Positions 1 to 6,512 of a stretch of 6,950 nt of DNA are shown piece after piece (the stretch's first letter is position 1; each line of letters begins with the position of its first letter). Source of the DNA: Pseudomonadota bacterium (GTDB taxonomy: Bacteria; Pseudomonadota; Alphaproteobacteria; HIMB59; GCA-002718135); NCBI GenBank assembly GCA_027625355.1, contig JAQBWI010000057.1:1-6950 (forward strand). Direction: 5' to 3'. The notes under the pieces were generated by a model, which made no database searches, had not been told where the DNA came from, and was given only the letters and a program-made list of their open reading frames with translations. The translations under genes were made by a program, and so were the position numbers.

Positions 1-985
1 TATCGTTTATTTTCAATTTACCTGATATTTCGTTTTGAGTAGATCTAATTTTTGCTGAGCATTTAAACTCTTGGTTAATTAATTCTTTACCTAATAAATT
101 TATATTTTTAAAAAAAATTTTATTTTTTTGAAGACTCTCCAATGGAGCAAGGACAATATAGTTTTGATCTTTATTCACTTCCTTCACATAAAGGGGTTGA
201 TTTTGACCGCTAACCCCAACACCTTTTCTTTGACCTACGGTATAATTAGCAATGCCTTTATGAGTCCCTATTTTATTTCCATTTATATCAAATATATTGC
301 CTTCTTTGTTTATATCTGGTTGAATCTTGTTAATTAAATCCCTGTAAGAATCAGATGTTACAAAACATATATCTTGGCTATCAGCCTTATCACTAACAAG
401 TAAGTTATAATCGTCTGCCATTTGTCTTATTTCTGATTTTAAATAATTACCAAGAGGAAAACGAACGTAATCTAATTGATCTTGAAGAGTTGCAAACAAA
501 AAATAACTCTGATCTTTTGTTTTATCTTTTGCTTTAAAAAGTTTTGATTCTCTCAACCCACCCTTTCTTATAGCATAATGTCCTGTAACTAAAGCATCAG
601 CATGTAAGCTTTTAGATTCCTCTAATAAATCAGAAAATTTTACAGTTTGATTGCACTGTATGCAAGGCACTGGAGTTTCTCCATTTGCATAAGAGTCTAC
701 AAAATTACTAATAACTCCATTAAAAAATTTATCCTGATAATCAAAAACTTTATGTGGAAAATTATACTGTTCGGCAACTTTTTTTGCATCATTAATATCT
801 ATTCCAGCACAACATGATTTTGATTTTGAAGAATTAGGCTGATTATACAACCTAAGAGTTACTCCCGTAACATCATATCCTTCCATTTTTAACTTAACCG
901 CCGCAACAGAACTATCCACACCACCAGACATTGCTACAATTACTTTAGTATCTTTTTCTTTTTTATTAAAACCAAGAGAGTTCAT
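1..985 (-). CDS. mnmA: tRNA-specific 2-thiouridylase MnmA, 3' end cut off by the window
   Basis: MnmA makes the 2-thio group of uridine 34 in the tRNAs for Lys, Glu and Gln: it adenylates the base with ATP and inserts sulfur relayed from a cysteine desulfurase. Reading from ATG 985-983 gives 328 complete codons. Seen directly: the PP-loop SGGVDSS at residues 20-26, PCIQCN at 107-112 and SQDICF at 203-208. By homology to E. coli MnmA (Cys102, Cys199), the catalytic pair should be Cys111 and Cys207. THKG and YTVGQRKGVG mark the start of the central and C-terminal beta-barrel part. The family is about 360-390 residues, so only the last 30-60 are missing. The start fits because the PP-loop lies about 20 residues in. 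No Shine-Dalgarno is visible. Extra cysteines (Cys58, Cys59, Cys108) resemble other alphaproteobacterial MnmA as I remember them. The gene is divergent from the hydrolase at 1042. Identity is very secure. Confidence 0.96.
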   Translation of the reverse strand, partial: MNSLGFNKKEKDTKVIVAMSGGVDSSVAAVKLKMEGYDVTGVTLRLYNQPNSSKSKSCCAGIDINDAKKVAEQYNFPHKVFDYQDKFFNGVISNFVDSYANGETPVPCIQCNQTVKFSDLLEESKSLHADALVTGHYAIRKGGLRESKLFKAKDKTKDQSYFLFATLQDQLDYVRFPLGNYLKSEIRQMADDYNLLVSDKADSQDICFVTSDSYRDLINKIQPDINKEGNIFDINGNKIGTHKGIANYTVGQRKGVGVSGQNQPLYVKEVNKDQNYIVLAPLESLQKNKIFFKNINLLGKELINQEFKCSAKIRSTQNEISGKLKIND

Positions 986-1041
986 ATTTTTACATCTATA
1001 TATTTACAAAGTCGTATTACTTCAATAATAGCTTTAAAATA
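986..1041. promoter_or_regulatory. Compact divergent promoter region between mnmA and the hydrolase-tyrS pair
   Basis: Only 56 bp separate two divergent starts, so both promoters must sit here or inside the neighbouring genes. On the minus strand, TTGAAG (1025-1020) and TATATA (1002-997) are 17 bp apart, a plausible sigma70 promoter for mnmA. It would start transcription around 990, only about 5-8 nt before the ATG. On the plus strand, TTTACA (1003-1008) followed by AATAAT (1024-1029) is a weaker candidate with a short 15-bp spacer, and it would also give a very short leader. In DNA this AT-rich, such matches arise easily by chance, so these are suggestions only. Confidence 0.3.
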
Positions 1042-1683
1042 ATGGTTGATTTACTAATTCCAGGACCAGAGGGCAAAATAGAAGCTAAGTACACACATAA
1101 TAACAATGATCAATCCCCAATAGTACTTATTCTTCACCCAGATCCTTCCAGAGGAGGGACTATGAATACTAAAATTGTTTTCAAACTCTATAAATTATTT
1201 GTTAAGAATGGCTTTTCAGCAATAAGGTTCAACTTTAGAGGCGTTGGGAAAAGTCAAGGAGTTTATGATGACGGCGAGGGAGAACTGAGTGATGCTGCCA
1301 GTGTATTAGACTGGTTGCAACAATATAATACAAACTCAAAGATATGTTGGGTCGCAGGCTTTTCATTTGGTGCTTGGGTTGCAATGCAATTACTAATGCG
1401 AAGACCAGAAATAAATGGTTTTGTCAATATTTCACCACCTGCAAATCTTAGAGATTTTAGTTTTCTCGCTCCATGTCCATCTTCAGGACTAATTGTACAT
1501 GGAGATAAAGATAATATTGCTTCTTTTGACTCTTCAAAGATATTAGCAGAAAAATTACAAAAACAAAAAAAAGTTGATATCAAATTTAAACCCATAAAAG
1601 GTGCAGATCATTTTTATGAAAATTATACTGAAGAATTAAGCAATATTGTTGAAAGCTACATTAAAGATAGAATAAAATCTTAA
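1042..1683 (+). CDS. Alpha/beta hydrolase, COG2945-like
   Basis: A 213-residue single-domain alpha/beta-hydrolase; its substrate cannot be told from sequence. Seen directly: HPDPSRGGTMNTK at residues 32-44 after the first core strand (oxyanion region), RFNFRGVGKSQG at 62-73, the nucleophile elbow GFSFG at 106-110 (Ser108), HGDKDNIA at 153-160 (Asp157 the likely acid) and GADHFY at 187-192 (His190). The triad is therefore intact. There is no signal peptide or membrane segment, so it should be cytosolic. The spacing of HP-x-P-GGTM, RFNFRGVG and GFSFG is what I associate with the COG2945 group common in alphaproteobacteria, annotated as predicted hydrolase or esterase. The ATG at 1042 is supported by the family-like opening LIPGPEGKIEAKY, although no Shine-Dalgarno precedes it. 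The gene lies 12 bp before tyrS on the same strand and is probably cotranscribed. Family call strong; function unknown. Confidence 0.9.
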   Translation: MVDLLIPGPEGKIEAKYTHNNNDQSPIVLILHPDPSRGGTMNTKIVFKLYKLFVKNGFSAIRFNFRGVGKSQGVYDDGEGELSDAASVLDWLQQYNTNSKICWVAGFSFGAWVAMQLLMRRPEINGFVNISPPANLRDFSFLAPCPSSGLIVHGDKDNIASFDSSKILAEKLQKQKKVDIKFKPIKGADHFYENYTEELSNIVESYIKDRIKS

Positions 1684-1695
1684 TTAAATAATTAT

Positions 1696-2937
1696 ATGAA
1701 ATACAAGTCAGATTTTTTGAGAGAAATCAATTCTCGTGGTTTTATTTATCAAACAAGCGACATTGATAATTTAGATAATTTAATATCTAAAAAAAAAATA
1801 ACTGCCTATATTGGTTTTGACATAACTAGTGACAGTCTCCACATTGGAAGTTTAGTTCAGTTAATGCTCCTTAATTGGTTAGATGAATTTGATCACAAAA
1901 CAATTGCTTTAGTTGGAGGTGGCACCACATTAGTAGGCGACCCATCAGGAAAAGATAATACAAGAAAAATTATGACACCAGATGAAATTTCTAAAAATAT
2001 AGAAAAAATAAAGAAAACTTTTAATAACTTTATTGATTTAAATAAGAATGGTTCAATAATTAACAATTACGATTGGTTAGCAAATTTAAATTATATTAGT
2101 TTTTTAAGAGATATAGGTTCTAAATTAAGTATTAATAAAATGCTAACATATGAGTCAGTAAAAAACAGATTAGATAGAGAGCAGCCTCTTACATTTTTAG
2201 AATTTAATTATATGCTCCTCCAGTCATATGATTTTTATCATCTAAAGAAAAATTATAATTGTGTTCTGCAGATGGGTGGCTCTGATCAATGGGGCAATAT
2301 TATTAATGGCATAGATTTAGTTAGAAAAATGCTTAATGAAAAAGTGTTCGCACTTACCTCTCCATTAATAACAAATGCTGATGGCTCAAAGATGGGCAAA
2401 ACTGCAAAAGGTGCAATCTGGTTAGATGAGTCAAAACTAAGTAATTTTGATTTCTATCAATTTTGGAGAAATATTGAAGATGAAAATACTACTAAATTTT
2501 TAAAATTATTTACAAAAGTAAGTTTAAATGAAATCGAAAAATTATCACAATTAAAAGGTCAAGAGATTAATGAAGCAAAAAAAATTCTTGCATTTGAGGT
2601 AACAAAAATAACTAGGGGCTTAGAGTCTGCGCATGAAGCAGAAGAAATCGCAAATAATATCTTTACTAAAAAAACTCTTGATGAGAGGATTCCTTCATTT
2701 GATGTTAAATTTTCTGAAATAGAAGGTTCGAATTTTTTAATTTTAGATGCAGTTGAAAAACTTAATTTAAGCAAAAGCAGAGGTGATACTAAAAGATTAA
2801 TTAAATCTAAAGGTATAAAGGTAAATGATGAAATTTTTAACTCACAAGATTTATCTCTTAAAGTTTACTCTCAATTATCAGAAATTAAAATCAGTGTTGG
2901 TAAAAAGAATTTTGGAATTTTAAGAATAAAAAAATAA
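1696..2937 (+). CDS. tyrS: Tyrosyl-tRNA synthetase (TyrRS)
   Basis: Charges tRNA-Tyr with tyrosine using ATP; a class I synthetase acting as a cytosolic dimer. The 413-residue length matches the bacterial TyrRS family (about 400-425). Seen directly: the YIGFDITSDSLHIGS block at residues 38-52, carrying the HIGH-type motif as HIGS; the tyrosine-binding region NYMLLQSYDFYHL at 171-183 (Tyr172, Gln176, Asp179 by homology); QMGGSDQWGN at 192-201; the KMSKS-type loop as SKMGKT at 231-236; and a C-terminal S4 RNA-binding domain from about 356 to the end. Ser in place of the last His of HIGH and Gly in place of the first Ser of KMSKS are known variants in this family, so the enzyme should be active. 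No Shine-Dalgarno precedes the ATG; translation may depend on an unstructured AT-rich leader or on coupling to the hydrolase ending 12 bp upstream. The gene ends 4 bp from the end of convergent prfB. Confidence 0.98.
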   Translation: MKYKSDFLREINSRGFIYQTSDIDNLDNLISKKKITAYIGFDITSDSLHIGSLVQLMLLNWLDEFDHKTIALVGGGTTLVGDPSGKDNTRKIMTPDEISKNIEKIKKTFNNFIDLNKNGSIINNYDWLANLNYISFLRDIGSKLSINKMLTYESVKNRLDREQPLTFLEFNYMLLQSYDFYHLKKNYNCVLQMGGSDQWGNIINGIDLVRKMLNEKVFALTSPLITNADGSKMGKTAKGAIWLDESKLSNFDFYQFWRNIEDENTTKFLKLFTKVSLNEIEKLSQLKGQEINEAKKILAFEVTKITRGLESAHEAEEIANNIFTKKTLDERIPSFDVKFSEIEGSNFLILDAVEKLNLSKSRGDTKRLIKSKGIKVNDEIFNSQDLSLKVYSQLSEIKISVGKKNFGILRIKK

Positions 2938-2941
2938 TACA

Positions 2942-4034
2942 TTATAGAGAAAGTGATTTTTCTAAAAAACCATCAATTTCTCCATCTAGAACATCATTCA
3001 CATTAGATAACTCATGATTCGTTCTTAAATCCTTAATTAATTTATATGGATGTAATACATAAGATCTTATTTGACTCCCCCATCCAATTTGTTGTTTTTG
3101 ATCATTAATTACATTTTCTTTTTCTTTTTTCTTTTGTAACTCGTATTCATATATTCTAGATTTTAACATATTCATTGCATAAGCTTTATTCTTATGTTGG
3201 GATCTGTCATTCTGACATTGCACAACAATGTCGGTAGGGATATGTTTAATTCTAACTGCACTATCTGTAGTATTAACATGCTGTCCACCAGCTCCTGAAG
3301 CTCTATATGTATCAATTCTCAGGTCTGATTCTTGTATTTCAATTTCAATTTTATCATCTATTTCAGGGTAAACCCAAACACTTGCAAAACTTGTATGTCT
3401 TCTTTTGTTACTATCAAAAGGGGAAATTCTAACTAATCTGTGTATGCCACTTTCTCTTTTTAACCATCCATAAGCATACTCTTTTTCAATTTTAATTGTT
3501 GTTGATTTTATACCTGCTTCCTCTCCTCTGGTTTCCTGTAAAAGTAATACTTTGGCTTCTTTTTTTTCAGCCCATCTTATATACATTCTAGTAAGCATTT
3601 CAGCCCAATCTTGGCTTTCAGTTCCACCAGCTCCCGCATGAATTTCAAGAAAAATATTGTTGGGATCTGCGTTTTCACTCATTAAATTTTCTAATCTTGA
3701 TTTATTTGAAATATCGAGAAGTTTTGATGTTTCGACTAAAAGTTGGTCAATATACTCTTCATTAGTTTCTTTAACTGCAATTTTAAAAAAATCTTCAATG
3801 TATTCAAGATTTTCCTTAATAAAATCAAAATCTTTAATTTTATTTTCTATATTTTTTAACTTTTGGAATATTGGTTTCGCATTATTATCTTTCCAAATAT
3901 CAGGGTTTTCACTTTTAATTTTTAGTTGTTTTAACTCCTCCCTTAAAGCAAAGAAGTCAAACTCCCCTCCTTAGTAAATCATAATTATTTTTTATGATTA
4001 CTATATTTTCTTCAATTAATTCTTTAGGTGTCAT
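2942..4034 (-). CDS. prfB: Peptide chain release factor 2 (RF2), with programmed +1 frameshift
   Basis: RF2 reads UGA and UAA stop codons and triggers peptide release on the ribosome. The protein is encoded in two frames, 4034-3960 (25 codons, ending in GTT before an in-frame TGA) and 3958-2942 after a +1 shift; together 363 residues, against 365 in E. coli. The N-terminal helical part (residues 1 to about 110) is followed by HAGAGGTESQDWAEML from about 132, the UGA-reading tripeptide SPF at 204-206 and the catalytic GGQ at 249-251 within GAGGQHVN. A conserved GWGSQIRSY block lies nearer the C terminus. The residue three before GAGGQ is Ala, the usual variant rather than the Thr of E. coli K-12. 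In the +1 frame a TAA (3974-3972) lies just before the shift site, and no ATG, GTG or TTG follows until 3682. Starting at 3682 would remove 117 residues, so the frameshift is needed. The ATG overlaps the mrcA stop (TAATG), suggesting coupling. Expression is probably autoregulated: scarce RF2 lets ribosomes slip at UGA. Confidence 0.95.
2945..2964 (+). terminator. Weak AU-rich hairpin at the tyrS/prfB convergent junction, possible terminator
   Basis: Just after the tyrS stop, 2945-2952 (TAGAGAAA) can pair with 2957-2964 (TTTTTCTA), giving an 8-bp stem with one G-U pair and a GUGA (GNRA-type) tetraloop. On the plus strand it is followed by an A-run rather than a U-run, so it is not a classical intrinsic terminator for tyrS. 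In the prfB transcript the stem contains one A-C mismatch, and a run of seven T lies beyond the prfB stop (about 2934-2928). The hairpin lies within the prfB 3' coding end. It may stabilise or end transcripts, but an AT-rich stem like this could occur by chance. Confidence 0.2.
3957..3973 (-). promoter_or_regulatory. prfB: RF2 autoregulatory +1 frameshift site with GUU slip codon
   Basis: Reading the minus strand, TAAGGAGG (3973-3966) is followed by the rest of a GGA codon (3965-3963), GTT (3962-3960), TGA (3959-3957) and C. The spacing from the Shine-Dalgarno-like element to the slip codon is 3 nt, the same as in the E. coli site (AGGGGG, TAT, CTT, TGA, C). The stop-plus-C context is also conserved. 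Two points differ: the P-site codon is GTT, not CTT, and the Shine-Dalgarno element is longer. After the shift, the next codon is GAC (3958-3956), joining ...RRGV to DFFALR... . A second purine-rich block, GGGAGGAG (3942-3935), lies 14 nt past the stop; its role, if any, is unknown. That recoding occurs here is close to certain from frame logic; the efficiency with GUU is not known. Confidence 0.92.
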
Positions 4035-6382
4035 TAGTTTGTTAATAAAGCACCTGTTCCAGAAATGGAATTGCTAATTATACCCAGGGAGTCTAAAATA
4101 CTAATATCATCTTGAGTATAGGGTTCAGATCCTTCAATAAAAGCCTCCATAATACTTTCTTTATCATTTGAAGGAAGTCCAGTTTTATTATTTATTTTAA
4201 CAAAACTCAAACCAGAGGGAACTTTAAAAGGAATGTTATTTTCATTAGTATTAGATTTTATTATGAAATCTTTAAATATTGGAACTGCCACAGATGAACC
4301 TGTTTGTTTATATCCTAGGTTTTTTGGAGTATCGTGACCAACAAAAACACCAACTACTAAATCAGGTGAATAGCCAATAAACCAAGCATCTTTGTTATCA
4401 TTAGTTGTTCCTGTCTTACCGGCAAGAGGTATTTTTAAATCTCTTAAACTTCTAGCTGTTCCTCTTTGTATTACCCCCTCCATCATAGAGGTAATTTGGT
4501 AAGCTATTTTAGGATCAATTACTTCTTTGGCTGTATTATTTATTTCAGGTAATTTAGAATTATTATTTATCGTCTCTAATTTACAATTATTACAAAACTT
4601 ATTTGAATTATCTAAAATTTTTATTCCTTTCCTAGAATAAATACTTTTAATAATATTTGGTTTAATTTCTCTACCGCCATTTGCAATTATGCCATAGGCA
4701 TTTACTAAATCAATTAATGTCACTAAACCTGAACCTAGTGACATCGACATATTTTTATCTAAATATTTTGCAATCTTAAAATCTCTTGCTGTAGATAAAA
4801 TTGTATTAATACCAATTTTATTTGCTAATCTTATAGTCATCAAATTCCTTGATTTTTCAATACCTGTTCTCATTGTAGTTAAGCCATAAAACTCATCAGA
4901 ATAATTTGCTGGTTTCCATTTTGGTAAACCTGGTCCCTGATCAATTACATAAGGAGCATCTAATATTAATGTGGATGGAGTATAACCCTTATTTAGTGCT
5001 GAGATATATACAAATGGCTTAAAAGCAGATCCTGGCTGCCTCATTGCTTGAATAGATCTATTGAATTGACTAAGCTGAAAACTAAACCCACCCGACATCG
5101 CAAGAACATCTCCTGAAAAAGGGTCAATAACTATAATCGCCCCATTTACATTTGGAATTTGTCTAACAACATATGATAAATTATTTTTTTCAATAAATAA
5201 TAAATCATTTTTTTCAAATTTTTGATTAACTAGCCACTGGTTAGTTTTAAGGTTTAGATCAACTTCAATATTTTTTAAATTATTACTTGATACAAATAAT
5301 TTATCTAAGCTTACCTTTTCAATTTTTGTCAAAAACCATTTATTAGGAAAAGGATTTTTAATTTTTTTAATTACATCTTTAAATTCTCCATCATAGTCTT
5401 TTAAATTACCTATAACCCCTCTCCAACCTTGATTTTTATCATACTTAATTAAACCATTAATTAGTGATTCTTCAGCTAAATATTGCAAATCACTATTTAG
5501 AGAGGTTTTTATAATTAAACCCTCAGAGTATAAAGTTTCAGTTCCGTAATTTAAAAAAAGTTTTTTTCTAATTTCTTCATAAAAATAATTGCCGCCAATA
5601 AATGATCTATTGTCTCTAGCAATTAATTGAATTGGTTTATTTTTAAAATTAAGATCATCATATTGTATAAAACCGTTTTCATACATTCTATCAATTACCC
5701 AATTTTTTCTTGCAAATGCTTTTGCATAATTTTTTTTAGGATTATAATTATTCGGAGCTTTAGGCAATGATGCTAAAAAAGCAATTTCACTTAAGTCTAA
5801 TTCACTAATTGATTTATTAAAATAATTTAAACTAGCAGCAGCAATTCCATAAGACTTAAATCCCAAATAAATATCATTTAAATATAATTCTAATATTTGA
5901 TTTTTACTTAAAATATTTTCTATCCTTATGGATAATAATATTTCTTTAATTTTTCTATCAAAACTTACTTCATTTGATAACAATAAATTTTTAACAACTT
6001 GTTGTGTGATAGTTGAAGCACCAATAAGTCTTTGATTATTAAAAGTTGCAAATATATTGGATATTGCTGCTCTAATTATGGCAATGAAGTCTATTCCAAA
6101 ATGAGAATAAAAATTTTTATCTTCAGAAGATAAAAAAGCATTAATTAATTGTTTTGGTATTCTCTCTATTGGAATGAAAATTCTTTCTTCTCTATGATAT
6201 GATTTTAATAAAACGCCATCTGAGCTATAAAGCCTTGAAGATAATTCTGGTTTATATTGAAGTATTTTACTATAGCTTGGCAATTCAGGAGTATATTTCC
6301 ATAAAAGACTAAAAAATAATAAACTTATCATGAGGGCTAATAAGGTAAAACAAATTATTAAAATTTTTAAAATTTTAAACAT
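4034..6382 (-). CDS. mrcA: Bifunctional penicillin-binding protein 1A (transglycosylase/transpeptidase)
   Basis: A class A PBP that polymerises lipid II into glycan strands and crosslinks the peptides in the periplasm. The 782 residues show, in order: a short cytoplasmic start, one membrane anchor (about 5-27) and a GT51 transglycosylase domain. GT51 motifs seen are EDKNFYSHFG at 87-96 (Glu87 the likely catalytic residue), GASTITQQ at 121-128, RKIKE at 143-147 and ELYLN at 165-169. An OB-like linker region follows at about 310-410. The transpeptidase domain has SAFK at 452-455 (nucleophile Ser452), SRN at 511-513 and KTGT at 656-659. All catalytic motifs are intact. Between SRN and KTG lies an Asn/Lys-rich insert (about 590-620) with Cys597-x-x-Cys600. 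The ATG at 6382 puts the anchor right at the N terminus, as expected; no Shine-Dalgarno is visible. It is cotranscribed with prfB, overlapping it by one base, and divergent from rne. Confidence 0.96.
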   Translation of the reverse strand: MFKILKILIICFTLLALMISLLFFSLLWKYTPELPSYSKILQYKPELSSRLYSSDGVLLKSYHREERIFIPIERIPKQLINAFLSSEDKNFYSHFGIDFIAIIRAAISNIFATFNNQRLIGASTITQQVVKNLLLSNEVSFDRKIKEILLSIRIENILSKNQILELYLNDIYLGFKSYGIAAASLNYFNKSISELDLSEIAFLASLPKAPNNYNPKKNYAKAFARKNWVIDRMYENGFIQYDDLNFKNKPIQLIARDNRSFIGGNYFYEEIRKKLFLNYGTETLYSEGLIIKTSLNSDLQYLAEESLINGLIKYDKNQGWRGVIGNLKDYDGEFKDVIKKIKNPFPNKWFLTKIEKVSLDKLFVSSNNLKNIEVDLNLKTNQWLVNQKFEKNDLLFIEKNNLSYVVRQIPNVNGAIIVIDPFSGDVLAMSGGFSFQLSQFNRSIQAMRQPGSAFKPFVYISALNKGYTPSTLILDAPYVIDQGPGLPKWKPANYSDEFYGLTTMRTGIEKSRNLMTIRLANKIGINTILSTARDFKIAKYLDKNMSMSLGSGLVTLIDLVNAYGIIANGGREIKPNIIKSIYSRKGIKILDNSNKFCNNCKLETINNNSKLPEINNTAKEVIDPKIAYQITSMMEGVIQRGTARSLRDLKIPLAGKTGTTNDNKDAWFIGYSPDLVVGVFVGHDTPKNLGYKQTGSSVAVPIFKDFIIKSNTNENNIPFKVPSGLSFVKINNKTGLPSNDKESIMEAFIEGSEPYTQDDISILDSLGIISNSISGTGALLTN

Positions 6383-6512
6383 ATTGATAAAACTAGATTG
6401 TGAAATAGATAAAAATATGACAATAGATAATAATTAACAAAAAAATATTACTAATTCAAATTCTATTAATAATGATCAAAAAATACAAAATATACAACGG
6501 AGTTTCCCAAAA
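6383..6512. promoter_or_regulatory. Divergent promoter region and rne leader between mrcA and rne
   Basis: This 130-bp AT-rich spacer separates the starts of mrcA (minus) and rne (plus) and holds no gene. For mrcA, TTGTTA (6440-6435) and TATTTT (6417-6412) are 17 bp apart on the minus strand, a reasonable sigma70-like pair that would give a leader of about 20-25 nt. For rne, GATAAT (6426-6431) resembles a -10 box, but no good -35 lies at the right distance. If used, it would leave about 75 nt of leader. In E. coli, RNase E controls its own mRNA through a structured 5' leader; I see no strong hairpin here. The promoter matches are weak evidence in such AT-rich DNA. Confidence 0.35.
6499..6502 (+). 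promoter_or_regulatory. rne: Ribosome binding site of rne (GGAG)
   Basis: GGAG lies 10 nt before the ATG at 6513, a partial Shine-Dalgarno with slightly long spacing. It supports this start; the reading frame stays open upstream to a TAA at 6435-6437 but contains no ATG. It is the only convincing Shine-Dalgarno at a true start codon in this window. Confidence 0.5.

Noticed and set aside
128..337. 69-codon plus-strand open frame
   Set aside because: It lies antisense within mnmA, whose reading frame gives clear conserved family motifs; no recognisable protein features of its own.
1263..1595. 110-codon minus-strand open frame
   Set aside because: Antisense to the alpha/beta hydrolase across its catalytic motifs; an open shadow frame without family resemblance.
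2559..2774. 71-codon minus-strand open frame
   Set aside because: Antisense to the C-terminal part of tyrS; Ser/Phe-rich composition typical of a shadow of AT-rich coding DNA.
2942..3682. A 246-residue RF2 beginning at ATG 3682 as the true gene
   Set aside because: It would lack the N-terminal 117 residues. The upstream sequence in the same frame encodes a normal RF2 N-terminal domain reaching the canonical recoding site, so this is an artefact of missing the +1 shift.
3957..3959. prfB as a pseudogene broken by a frameshift
   Set aside because: The stop and shift fall exactly where RF2 genes are recoded, with Shine-Dalgarno-like element and spacing in place and all later motifs intact.
3657..3974. 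105-codon plus-strand open frame, hydrophobic and Ser-rich
   Set aside because: Antisense to the 5' part of prfB, which is real coding sequence once the frameshift is recognised. The apparent hydrophobicity is the mirror of Lys/Glu-rich helices.
6383..6512. A small gene or structured RNA in the mrcA-rne spacer
   Set aside because: Stops occur in the frames and no start with a ribosome site gives a plausible product. No strong inverted repeat was seen; the stretch looks like promoter and leader only.
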